25,961 nt of DNA from Syntrophaceae bacterium UBA2208 (GTDB taxonomy: Bacteria; Desulfobacterota; BSN033; UBA1163). Each line of letters begins with the position of its first letter. Within the stretch, counting starts at the first letter, position 1. The stretch lies in assembly GCA_002327885.1 (NCBI GenBank), contig DCUS01000087.1:1-25961 (forward strand). Reading direction: 5' to 3'. Shown here piece by piece: positions 7,967 through 15,706 of this stretch. Under the pieces are notes generated by a model. That model saw nothing but the letters and a program-made list of their open reading frames with translations, had not been told where the DNA came from and did not search any database. A program made the translations under genes and the position numbers.

Positions 7967-9733
7967 TCAAGTGTGTTTCAAAGGATATGAAGTCATTATT
8001 AACCTTTCAATTTCCTTAGAAGAATCCATTTCCAAAGCCTTTTCAGCGATATGAGTAGTCTTTTCCCTTGTCACCAGTCTTGCTATTTCTTTAATCTCAA
8101 GGATCGCAACAGGGGCCACGCTAAACTCCCTGAGGCCCAACCCGAATAATAGTGGAAAATAATGGGGGTCTCCGGCTATTTCTCCGCATATGGAAACACT
8201 TTTGCCATGGACATTCCCAGCATCCACCACATTTCTTATCAACCACAGAATCGATGGATTGAGGGGCTGGTAAAGGTGACTCACCAAATCATTATCCCTG
8301 TCCACAGCAAGAGTGAACTGAACCAGATCATTCGTCCCGATGCTGACGAAATCCACCTCTTTCATCAATTTCTGTGCCATGATGGCCAGAGAAGGGACTT
8401 CAACCATCACACCAACGGGGACGCCTTTTCCAAAATCGACTTGTTGACTCATCAACTCGTTTTCGACCTCTTTGACCACCTTCCGGAGTTGCCTCACCTC
8501 TTCAATGCTCGAAACCATGGGGAATAGGATCTTCACCTTCCCATAAGCGCTGGCCCTGAATATTGCCCGCAGCTGAATTTTTAACATCTCTTTTTCTTTC
8601 AAAAAGGCCCTTGTGGAGCGATATCCCAAAAAGGGATTCTTTTCCGGACGAAGGGAGACCAGAAACTTATCTCCTCCAAAATCGAGGGTCCGGATAATCA
8701 CCTCTTTCGGACTCATCCGCTTAACAACCTTCCTGTAAATTTCGGATTGTTCTTCTTCGGAGAGAAAATGGCCCCCGATAATGAAAGGAAGTTCTGTCCT
8801 GAAGAGTCCTACGCCGTCTGCTTGATAATGGATAGCAAATTCGAGATCCATCATGTTTCCGATGTTGGCCATCAGTTTGAAACGTTGACCATCTGGGGTC
8901 TCTGCCGGAGAGGCAATCAGTGACGCCAGATTTCTCCGATGGGCTTTAATCTTTTCCTGATTCCTTCGGTATTCTTGGATTACTTCCTCCGGAGGGTTAA
9001 TCACGACGAGACCCATATTTCCATCGACAATTAAAAAATCCCCTCTCTGGATTCGGGAGAGCAGCTCTCCGATCCCTAAAACCGCGGGGATTCCCATTGA
9101 GCGAGCAAGGATCGCCGCATGGGACTCTCTCCCACCTTGTTCCGTAATGAATGCCAATACACGCTCTTTCTTTATTTGAACCGTGTCCTTAGGCGTCAGC
9201 TCCAATCCGGCCACAATGACTGCATCATTAAACGGGCAATCAAACTCCATGGGCCCAATCAAAGATTCAATCAATCTTTTTCCAATATCCCGGATATCCA
9301 GGATACGCTCTTTAAGGTAGGGGTCTTCTATTTTAGAGAAGACTTCTTCATATCTTTTTATCTGGGATAACACAGAAGCCGTCGCATTGATTTTTTGCGT
9401 GGCTACCTTTTCAAAAACTTCTGATAAAAAATGCGAATCTTTCATAATGGAAAGATGGGTCGAGAAAATTTCGGCATCTCCATATCCCCCGTATCCCAGC
9501 TGCCTTCTAACATTGTCATGGTCCCTCCGGATTGCCTCTTCGACTTCTTCTATTGCTTTTTTAAGTTTCTTAATCTCAAATCCAATTTGATGATCCTCAA
9601 TGGGATAAGTGGGAACATGAGAAAAAATATCTTGATGGATGCAGACCTTCCCCATGGCCACCCCAGGAGATGTGGGGATCCCTTTCATCAGTTTTTCACC
9701 CAATTTGGGTTTCTTAAATGCTTCCCTCGTCAT
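7967..9733 (-). CDS. ptsI: Phosphoenolpyruvate-protein phosphotransferase (PTS enzyme I)
   Basis: Enzyme I takes phosphate from PEP and passes it to HPr. The 588 residues cover the whole protein: an N-terminal HPr-binding/phosphohistidine part with the active site GGRESHAAILAR (His205), then a PEP-binding TIM barrel with GVGLFRTELPF, IRTLDFGGDK, GTNDLVQFTLAVDRDN and the catalytic SICGEIAGDP (Cys516). There is no GAF domain, so it is the classical PtsI form rather than PtsP. No HPr or EII gene is in the window, so a regulatory PTS role is possible. AAAGGGGGGG precedes the ATG. Small coiled-coil genes lie on both sides. Confidence 0.95.
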   Translation of the reverse strand: MTREAFKKPKLGEKLMKGIPTSPGVAMGKVCIHQDIFSHVPTYPIEDHQIGFEIKKLKKAIEEVEEAIRRDHDNVRRQLGYGGYGDAEIFSTHLSIMKDSHFLSEVFEKVATQKINATASVLSQIKRYEEVFSKIEDPYLKERILDIRDIGKRLIESLIGPMEFDCPFNDAVIVAGLELTPKDTVQIKKERVLAFITEQGGRESHAAILARSMGIPAVLGIGELLSRIQRGDFLIVDGNMGLVVINPPEEVIQEYRRNQEKIKAHRRNLASLIASPAETPDGQRFKLMANIGNMMDLEFAIHYQADGVGLFRTELPFIIGGHFLSEEEQSEIYRKVVKRMSPKEVIIRTLDFGGDKFLVSLRPEKNPFLGYRSTRAFLKEKEMLKIQLRAIFRASAYGKVKILFPMVSSIEEVRQLRKVVKEVENELMSQQVDFGKGVPVGVMVEVPSLAIMAQKLMKEVDFVSIGTNDLVQFTLAVDRDNDLVSHLYQPLNPSILWLIRNVVDAGNVHGKSVSICGEIAGDPHYFPLLFGLGLREFSVAPVAILEIKEIARLVTREKTTHIAEKALEMDSSKEIERLIMTSYPLKHT

Positions 9734-9750
9734 TTGCCCCCCCTTTCATC

Positions 9751-9939
9751 TCATGTTTTGAAAAACACTTTTTTTCCTGCAAGCTCTTCCTCTTTTTCTT
9801 CCAGTAATTGAAAAATTTCATGCCTGGCAGAATGGGGAGGGATCCTTTTTTTGATGTCTTCAATTTCTCTCTCGAGCTCTTCGATCTCTTTCAGAAGTTT
9901 ATCCCTCTTGGCTAAATCCACAGGGCTGGATCTTTCCAT
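9751..9939 (-). CDS. Small coiled-coil protein, unknown function
   Basis: This 62-residue protein is not recognised. Most of it is a helical heptad region (LLKEIEELEREIEDIKKRI), then a PPHSARHEI turn and a second helix (FQLLEEKEEELAG). It could be a helical hairpin. The ribosome binding site is weak. It lies 41 nt after the cupin gene and 17 nt before ptsI, and the sequence has normal codon content, so it is probably real but could be a spurious ORF. Confidence 0.55.
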   Translation of the reverse strand: MERSSPVDLAKRDKLLKEIEELEREIEDIKKRIPPHSARHEIFQLLEEKEEELAGKKVFFKT

Positions 9940-9980
9940 CTCGACCTAATCTTCCTCTCTTTTATTGCTTTCTTTAATCT

Positions 9981-10511
9981 TTAAATGATGATCATTTCCT
10001 CGGACCTTTTCATCATCTCTCTCACAAAGATATCGCCGAAGGCTTCTTTCAGCATATCGATACACTCCTCATCTCCTGAAAGATCCCTACAAACCAGCGG
10101 CACCACATCCTGTAAAAACTTAATCTTTTCCTCCCTCGAGAGGGTTTGAACCGCCTTTTTCATTTCTTCGGTATCCATGGGGATAACCTCCTTCTCCGGA
10201 TCCCAGATCACAAGAACGACAGCCCCTTTCGACGACTTGAATGGGCCGTGAGTCTCATGTTTGGGGATCAATCTGTAAGTCCCTGCCTTAACCACCTTCC
10301 CTTCACTCTCATACTCACCCTTCAGAACAATATGCTGCTCCACCGTGGTATGGGAATGTCCTTCCATCTTAAATCCTCTTTTTATTTTGCGTAAAAAGGT
10401 CTTTCCTTCTCCAGGTCCTCCCTCTCTAAGAATCTTGATTTTGCTCCCCTCCGGATACCCTGGAGCATCCGTCCATTTCATCTTTTCGTAATTAAAGGTT
10501 ATCTCTTCCAT
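9981..10511 (-). CDS. Cupin-domain protein
   Basis: The 176 residues contain a single cupin beta-barrel at about 25-110. The metal-binding motif 1 is visible as GHSHTTVEQHIVLKGE (His52, His54, Glu58), and the second motif as PKHETHGP (His88). The substrate cannot be told. After the cupin, a helical extension (about 115-176) contains Cys144 and Cys153 and reads like a short three-helix tail; I do not recognise it. AAAGGAGG precedes the ATG. Upstream is the non-coding stretch with a decayed thioredoxin, so this gene probably has its own promoter there, though none is obvious. Confidence 0.82.
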   Translation of the reverse strand: MEEITFNYEKMKWTDAPGYPEGSKIKILREGGPGEGKTFLRKIKRGFKMEGHSHTTVEQHIVLKGEYESEGKVVKAGTYRLIPKHETHGPFKSSKGAVVLVIWDPEKEVIPMDTEEMKKAVQTLSREEKIKFLQDVVPLVCRDLSGDEECIDMLKEAFGDIFVREMMKRSEEMIII

Positions 10512-10561
10512 GGGATTTTCCTCCTTTCTTAGAAGATAATTAAAAAACGGCCCGCTAAATT

Positions 10562-10735
10562 TTATTTTGGCATTCCAATCCCTTTCTTTAAACTCTGATT
10601 AACAGCCTTTCCCCCTTTGAAAAGAATAAGAGTCGGAATACCCCTAATCCCATGGGTGAAGGGGTTTGGGAATTTTCATCCGCATTTTTTTTCCACCTTC
10701 ACCCTGTTGTTGTAAAAAAATCCTATTGAAAAGGT
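10562..10735 (-). pseudogene. Decayed thioredoxin gene (C-terminal half)
   Basis: Three minus-strand frames read in sequence give the C-terminal half of thioredoxin. QGEGGKKNADENSQT is followed by a frame change into GIRGIPTLILF, then another into FKGGKAV, ending in GIGMPK and a TAA at 10564-10562. IRGIPTL with its cis-proline and FKGGK is diagnostic. At least two frameshifts are needed, one at a run of five T. No CGPC active site is readable upstream. The stretch 10736-10879 has a further open minus frame of protein-like composition that I cannot assign. Together these fill the 368-nt gap between cupin and zinc-finger genes. Confidence 0.7.
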
Positions 10736-10879
10736 CGGAAACCTTTATCAAGTAATGTAAATTCCTGAACCCAGTCCAAACCCCGATAAATAGCCCATTC
10801 GAGGGAGAATTCGTATGTTCCAGTGGCAACATTCCTGCCGCGCCTCTTGGATGGTAAAAATATCAATGTTCGAGATTTT

Positions 10880-11245
10880 CTAAAACAATAAGTAAAAAAT
10901 CTTATCTCCCTTTTTAGTTGCCTTCAGGATCTCCATGTGTCTCAGCACAGCAAATTCTCTTCTTAAATCTCCCTCGGTTAAATTTAGATTCTTCATCATT
11001 TCTTCTATTGTGGATTCGCCTTTTCCCCTGATGTAATCGACGATCTTCGTCTGCAAGGGGGTCAGGTCGGAGAATTTGTCCTTACCTTTTAGAAAGGTCT
11101 GGGCGGAATGGACCGCCCATGGATCGCAGGCTTTTGGAGGAGATAAAATATCCATATAACAATCTTCACAAAATAAATTTCCTTGATGTTCATAACCCCT
11201 GTGCTTTTCTACTTTCTGGCCACATCTGGCGCACTGGACAAGCAT
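10880..11245 (-). CDS. Zinc-finger / winged-helix protein, unknown function
   Basis: The 121 residues split in two. The N-terminal 30 form a LIM-like zinc module (Cys5, Cys8, Cys26, Cys29), followed by CDPWAVHSA. Residues about 55-121 look like a winged-helix DNA-binding domain: LTPLQTKIVDYIRGKG, then STIEEMMKNLNLTEGDLRRE as the recognition region, then a wing strand KKGDKIFYLLF. It may be a small metal- or redox-responsive regulator; this is inference from the fold. GGGAG precedes the ATG. It starts 14 nt after the DUF364 gene, in the same transcription unit. Confidence 0.75.
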   Translation of the reverse strand: MLVQCARCGQKVEKHRGYEHQGNLFCEDCYMDILSPPKACDPWAVHSAQTFLKGKDKFSDLTPLQTKIVDYIRGKGESTIEEMMKNLNLTEGDLRREFAVLRHMEILKATKKGDKIFYLLF

Positions 11246-11259
11246 ATTCCATCTCCCTA

Positions 11260-11982
11260 TTATTTTTTAGTTAAAGTAAGAAGTCTTACTCCCGTGACTT
11301 CTTTAAAAGTGGCTCCTTCGCTGATGGAACGAATCAATTTATCTGAATCTGTTATCTTTGAACCGCAGATGGCATCAATACCATATTCGAAGAGAAAGGA
11401 GGAAAGAGGAGAGGTGGGACCAACAAGAACAACATACGCATTTTTACAGAGATTTAATAAACCTTCGACCGTATGGTTGATAAAAGACGTTCCTGTAATA
11501 CCAACAACATCACATTGTGGCAAAATTTTGTCTGCCTCTTTCGCAGGCAAATCTCCTTCCCGAAGCCTCTGCTCGAGAACCCAAAGATTCCGAACCTTTT
11601 CCCTCAGTTTAGGAATCCATGGAAAGTGGCCTACGATCGCCACATTTTTCCTTGCTCCTTTTTCCAGGATGATCTCAAAGGCGTTCTTTTCAATGCATTT
11701 TGATTCATCGATATCGATCAGTGAATTGATAGAGGCCATTCCAATGGATGCCTCCAGCAGACTATCCGATTTGGCATATTCAGCCAATTCCAATGCTGTC
11801 TTTTGAGTCAGGCTCCCAACCTCCCTCACGCCCCGATCATGGGAAGGCCCTTCATCTCTGAAAGTCGAGGAGAGACCGCAATGTTTCGTGATAACGGCCG
11901 TCCAGAAGACGCACGTATGAACGTTCTTAACTTGAAAATCATTGCCGCATAAGCTTACGATTAGATCGTCCAGAATTTTCAA
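11260..11982 (-). CDS. DUF364/DUF4213 Rossmann-like protein (putative heavy-metal chelation family)
   Basis: The 240 residues match the two-domain family with an N-terminal DUF4213 (an enolase-like small fold, about 1-95) and a C-terminal Rossmann-like DUF364 (about 105-240). Typical features are LAEYAKSDSLLEASIGMASIN, VAIVGHFPWIPKLRE, and ITGTSFINHTVEGLL followed by VGPTSPLSSFLFEYGID. The family is often found near molybdenum, cobalamin or iron metabolism genes; its biochemistry is poorly known. The only fitting start is TTG at 11982, about 11 nt after GGAGG; the ATG inside that site meets a stop after four codons. It follows the methyltransferase by 7 nt. Confidence 0.82.
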   Translation of the reverse strand: MKILDDLIVSLCGNDFQVKNVHTCVFWTAVITKHCGLSSTFRDEGPSHDRGVREVGSLTQKTALELAEYAKSDSLLEASIGMASINSLIDIDESKCIEKNAFEIILEKGARKNVAIVGHFPWIPKLREKVRNLWVLEQRLREGDLPAKEADKILPQCDVVGITGTSFINHTVEGLLNLCKNAYVVLVGPTSPLSSFLFEYGIDAICGSKITDSDKLIRSISEGATFKEVTGVRLLTLTKK

Positions 11983-11989
11983 TTTCGCT

Positions 11990-12631
11990 TCATCCTCCTT
12001 TTTCTGCAGAGATCAGCTTGGATTGCCCAGTGGGACTCATCTGTCCCGCGACATTCTTAAAACGCTTCCCCAATATCGATTCTTCTTCTCCGAGAAACTT
12101 TTTCGCATCCTTTGAGCCGAGAAAAAAGAGTCGAACATAAAAGAGCAAACGAGGAATTCGTTTATGAGGCTTTGCGTGCTCCATCAGACAGAATCTTCCA
12201 TCTGTCCTGAGAACCCTTGCGACTTCATCAATGGCAATAGTCCTTTCCTCTCCCTTTAATTCATAAAAAGCATGTGAGCAGGTCACGCCACTGAAGGATG
12301 AGTTTTTGAAAGGGAGTTGATCGGCATAGGCCTGGACCAGATGGAGTTGCTTTAAATTCAATCGAAAGGCCTTCTCTCTGGCTTTTTCAAGCATCCCCCG
12401 AGAAAAATCGAGACCCACCACCAATCCATTTTCTCCGACTTGTCCTGCCAATTTCGCGGCTACGGAACCCGTTCCGGTACAAATATCTAAGGCCCTGTCT
12501 CCTTTGGATAGATTTGTGTTCTCAGTGATAAAAGTTCTTAGCGAGCCCTCTATATCCCGCGAATGGTGCCGGATGATAAAATCATAAATTTTTGAAAAAA
12601 GGTCATAGTACAGTCGTCGTAAGGAGCTCAT
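11990..12631 (-). CDS. Class I SAM-dependent methyltransferase (UbiE-like)
   Basis: This 213-residue cytosolic methyltransferase has the SAM-binding motif I ALDICTGTGSVAAKL at about 48-62, the acidic motif LDFSRGMLEKAREKA, and motif II/III PFKNSSFSGVTCSHAFYEL. It resembles UbiE/MenG methylases, but a quinone substrate cannot be shown here. GGAGGAAGG precedes the ATG. It lies 7 nt before the DUF364 gene. The 175-nt gap upstream (12632-12806) contains only a possible 24-codon ORF overlapping this start. Confidence 0.85.
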   Translation of the reverse strand: MSSLRRLYYDLFSKIYDFIIRHHSRDIEGSLRTFITENTNLSKGDRALDICTGTGSVAAKLAGQVGENGLVVGLDFSRGMLEKAREKAFRLNLKQLHLVQAYADQLPFKNSSFSGVTCSHAFYELKGEERTIAIDEVARVLRTDGRFCLMEHAKPHKRIPRLLFYVRLFFLGSKDAKKFLGEEESILGKRFKNVAGQMSPTGQSKLISAEKGG

Positions 12632-12806
12632 TCAGCCTTCCTCCATCCCACTCCCGTCAAGAGAGCGGGACAAATATCCATCTTCCAAAACTTTGGTTCC
12701 ATATCATTTCTCCCGAAATACGACTCAGGGCCGGTTGATGGTAATGTCCAGTGCAGATCCTACTGGTTTCACCTCGCACTCGAATTTGATAATGTATATC
12801 CGTCAC

Positions 12807-14174
12807 TTACTGGCGTAACTTTTTTACTGCCTGCTCAGCAGCAATTAAGATCGGATCAAAAGGAGCGGAGAAAGGAGGGGCATAGGCAAAATCGAGCTTT
12901 GCAATTTCATCCACGCCCATCTTCTGATGAATCGCGACGGCAAGGGTATTGATCCTCCTCGCCACGCCTTCTTTCCCCACCATCTGAGCCCCCAGGAGCC
13001 TTCCACTTCGTCGATCAAAGATCAACTTCATGAGCATCCGTTTTGATCCGGGCATATAGCCTACCTTTGATTCGGCCTCGATAATTTGTGAATTGACATC
13101 AAAACCGTATTGCTGGGCCACCTGGGTCCCTAATCCGGTGATTGCTACCTCCAGTTCAAAAACTTTGAAGGCGGCCGATCCCACCACACCATGGAAAACA
13201 GCTTTGCCACCTGCGGCATTCTCCCCTGCTACCCTGCCCTGCTTGTTGGCAATATCTCCAAGAGGGGTATGAACCCAATCTTGACTCACCAAGTTGAACA
13301 CTTCACAGCAGTCTCCAGCAGCATAAGTATCCACAAGATTCGTCATTTGGGTAAAATCCGTCTTGATCGCTCCAGTCTTTCCAAGTTCGATACCTGCCTC
13401 TTTTGCCATTTCGACATTTGGGACAACCCCCACAGCCATCAACACCATGTCCACCTGGTAACTGGCCTTATCGGTTTCAAAGATTGTTACCTCCCCATTA
13501 CTGTTGGTCTTAAACCCAGCGGGTTCGTGTTCGGTAAGGAAGTCGACCCCATTTTCCTTCAATTCATTTAGAATTTTCTCGGAGATCTCCCTTTCTAAAT
13601 TTCCGGCGGGTAAATTCCTGCGACAAAAAATGTGAGTTTCAATATTCCTCAAACGGAAAGCCTCGCACATTTCCAGTGCAATAAAGCCACCCCCCAAGAC
13701 GGCGGCGCTTTCCGGCCTTTTTTCATCGATATAGTTTCTAATACGAAGTCCATCCTGAAGGTCCTTAAGGGTAAATATATTTTTGGCGTCGCTTCCAGGG
13801 AGATTTAGACGTCTGGACCGGGCGCCTGTGGCTATCATAAGTTTGTCGTAAGACACCCATTGGTTTTCAGATCGAGCCAAATCAACGACTTCAATTCTTT
13901 TTCCCTTTGAATCTATTTTAGTTACCTGATGTTCCGTTTTGACATCAATATCCTGCATTTCTTTAAATTGTTGAGGCGTTCGAACCACCAATTTTTTCTG
14001 ATCCTTTACTACATCTCCGATGTAGTAAGGAGTTTCTCAGGAGCCATAAGAGACAAACTGGCCTTGTTCGAACATGGTGATCTTCAGATTCGGATTGACC
14101 CGTTTTGCCCTGGCCGCGGCACTGGGGCCAGCAGCCGATCCGCCGATGATGACGATATTCTCTCTTTCTGACAT
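12807..14174 (-). CDS. Selenocysteine-containing FAD/NAD(P) disulfide oxidoreductase (NADH oxidase / CoA-disulfide reductase family)
   Basis: Read through one in-frame TGA (14039-14037, residue 46), this gene encodes 455 residues. The FAD-binding motif is IVIIGGSAAGPSAAARAK (7-24), then FVSYGS-U-ETPYYIGDVV. Known family members have the redox-active Cys (Cys42/43 of NADH peroxidase, NADH oxidase, CoA-disulfide reductase) at the TGA position. The NAD motif AVLGGGFIALE lies near 158-168, the second FAD motif TYAAGDC near 283-289, and the C-terminal YAPPFSAPFDP is typical. The ATG at 14174 has GGGAGGGAG upstream. A hairpin starts 5 nt after the TGA. Likely roles are reduction of peroxide, CoA disulfide, polysulfide or oxygen with NAD(P)H. 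A nonsense mutation is the alternative, made unlikely by the hairpin and the otherwise intact frame. Fur lies 18 nt upstream. Confidence 0.9.
14002..14039 (-). promoter_or_regulatory. Putative bacterial SECIS element with its UGA codon
   Basis: In the mRNA, UGA (14039-14037) is followed by GAAAC and then a stem: arm 14031-14019 pairs with arm 14015-14002 over 13 bp with one bulged base. The loop is GGA. The UGA-to-loop distance is 18 nt. Bacterial SECIS elements lie directly after UGA, inside the coding region, with a small loop that starts with G, about 16-37 nt from UGA. All these conditions are met. SelB binding itself is inferred. Confidence 0.8.
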
Positions 14175-14192
14175 CTTCTCCCTCCCTCAGAT

Positions 14193-14678
14193 TTAACCCT
14201 GTTGTTTCTTCGAAGCCTTTACGCAACTATCGCATAGGCCGAAAGCACGAATGGAAATATAGTTTAATCTGAAATCATTCTCCTTGACGATCGTCGATTC
14301 AATCGTGCCGAAATCCTCTATGGAGAAGTCGACGATCTTTCCGCATTCCTCACAAATAAGATGTCCGTGTTCCCTCCTATGCAATAGCGGCTCATAGTAG
14401 AAACAATTCTTCTTAATATCGAATCGTTCTATAATACGAAGTTTCTCAAGAATCTTTAATGTTCTGTAAATGGTGGGTTTTGATACTCTCTGTTTTTTTT
14501 CACTGAGACCGGAATAGAGGCTCTCTGCGTTAAAATGCTCTCCTCGGGTTTCCAGTTCTTTGAAAATAATCCTCCTTCCTCTGGTGCTTTTAAAACCCTT
14601 TGCGCCCAGGAAGTCTTTCAGTGAGTTATTTGCGCCATCCAGGGTTGGGCTATGGATTTTGATTCTCAATTTCAACAC
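14193..14678 (-). CDS. Fur-family transcriptional regulator (Fur/PerR-like)
   Basis: This 161-residue metal-dependent repressor has an N-terminal winged helix (recognition helix in RVSKPTIYRTLKILEKL, about 64-80) and a dimerisation domain with HREHGHLICEECGK and a second CDSCVK. The two CxxC pairs (Cys109/112, Cys149/152) form the structural zinc site. The histidines and acids fit a regulatory metal site, but Fur, PerR and Zur cannot be separated by eye. The start is uncertain: a GTG at 14678 overlaps the GAGAGGTG ribosome site, and TTG codons at 14675 and 14669 are alternatives. It sits 18 nt before the selenocysteine oxidoreductase and probably controls it. Confidence 0.9.
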   Translation of the reverse strand: MLKLRIKIHSPTLDGANNSLKDFLGAKGFKSTRGRRIIFKELETRGEHFNAESLYSGLSEKKQRVSKPTIYRTLKILEKLRIIERFDIKKNCFYYEPLLHRREHGHLICEECGKIVDFSIEDFGTIESTIVKENDFRLNYISIRAFGLCDSCVKASKKQQG

Positions 14679-14743
14679 CTCTCAATTAAAAAAAGCCTCT
14701 CAGCGAAAATATTTACGAACCAGTTCCTTTATAGATATTCCCC

Positions 14744-15622
14744 TCAGTGATGAGACAGACCATGATTTAATTGTGCTTTCAGAACGAGTTCGCCGACATT
14801 GCAATGGATATCCTCGGCAATGACAGGACATTTTACATTGAGTAAAAAGAAAATCGGGCGGTTCTCTCCGCTAAGGGATTCGTAGTTTCCCTGCCCTTTC
14901 GACAAGATTAGATCTGAATTCCTATAGTGTTTCAAAAAGTCCTCCGAACACCTGTCGAGAAGGATCCCGGGTGCATCAAAACCATTCGAGACGACTTTGA
15001 CCACCTTGTCCAACCCGACAAAATGGGCATCCTCCATGGTCACATCATTGAGAATAGGAAAGCCTCTTACAGCATAGAGAATGTCCAAATTGAAATTTTC
15101 GAGGAGTTCCTCAATCAGAATCTTATCCCAGACGATTTCTCCGGCATTATCACCCAAATAAAGGAGCAACTTGGAATGGGCCAATTTTTTAATAAATAAT
15201 TCATAATCATCCCAAGCAAACCCCTTACTGATCATTTCCATGTATCGTTTATAAATGTCCGGGACAGGCCGCCCCGGAGCGAGATCAATGGCGTTTCCAG
15301 CGGCAGAAAACATCATGGCGGCCTTTAAAGGATTGGACATCTCTGCGATTTGAGCGCTCAGGGTTTTTTCGCATCTCAAGGCTAACTCATTCTGCTTCTT
15401 TTTTACTTCTTTGTAAGGATCGAGATTTCCTGTGATCGATTTTACTCTGAGATGAACAAGGTGAGCTATTTCAACAGGAGTCATGTGAACAGAGACGTTG
15501 GATAGAATCGAAAAAACAGAGTTCAAAACCTTTCTTTGAATTCCCTCGTTTTGGGTTACCATTCGGGCAGCTTCTAACGCTTGCCTTAAGAAACATGGAA
15601 AACAATCCAGGCCCGTCCTCAT
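14744..15622 (-). CDS. DUF89 / ARMT1-like damage-control phosphatase family protein
   Basis: The 292 residues match the DUF89 family of metal-dependent phosphatases thought to remove damaged phosphometabolites. Bacterial and archaeal members open with the CxxC seen in MRTGLDCFPCFLRQ (Cys7, Cys10). The active-site region is LLYLGDNAGEIVWDKIL (about 154-170), followed by VRGFPILNDVTMEDA and DLILSKGQGNYESLSG. The substrate is unknown. AAAGGTG lies eight bases before the ATG. The gene is 62 nt after the glycogen-binding-domain gene and 65 nt before fur. Confidence 0.85.
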   Translation of the reverse strand: MRTGLDCFPCFLRQALEAARMVTQNEGIQRKVLNSVFSILSNVSVHMTPVEIAHLVHLRVKSITGNLDPYKEVKKKQNELALRCEKTLSAQIAEMSNPLKAAMMFSAAGNAIDLAPGRPVPDIYKRYMEMISKGFAWDDYELFIKKLAHSKLLLYLGDNAGEIVWDKILIEELLENFNLDILYAVRGFPILNDVTMEDAHFVGLDKVVKVVSNGFDAPGILLDRCSEDFLKHYRNSDLILSKGQGNYESLSGENRPIFFLLNVKCPVIAEDIHCNVGELVLKAQLNHGLSHH

Positions 15623-15677
15623 AAAATAGCACCTTTCCTTCGGGAATCAGACCGACACTTCCTCCATGACACTTATA

Positions 15678-15706
15678 AAAAATCCTAAAACTGTTTCAGG
15701 ATTTTT
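15678..15706 (-). terminator. AT-rich hairpin, possible terminator and degenerate repeat
   Basis: Arms at 15706-15698 and 15686-15678 (9 bp, AAAAATCCT / AGGATTTTT) enclose an 11-nt loop; on the minus strand the second arm ends in a run of six U. This is compatible with a weak intrinsic terminator after the glycogen-binding-domain gene. The hairpin includes that gene's stop codon. Its core resembles the CCTGAAACAAGTTCAGG palindrome at 25623-25639, so it may be a degenerate copy of that repeat. Confidence 0.4.

Noticed and set aside
9983..9996. AATGAT-G-ATCATT palindrome resembling half of a Fur box
   Set aside because: It lies in the last codons of the cupin gene and matches only the 6-1-6 core; likely chance.
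12628..12702. 24-codon minus-strand ORF with a GGGAG site, overlapping the methyltransferase start
   Set aside because: Too short and without recognisable features. Other short frames in the same 175-nt gap look equally plausible.
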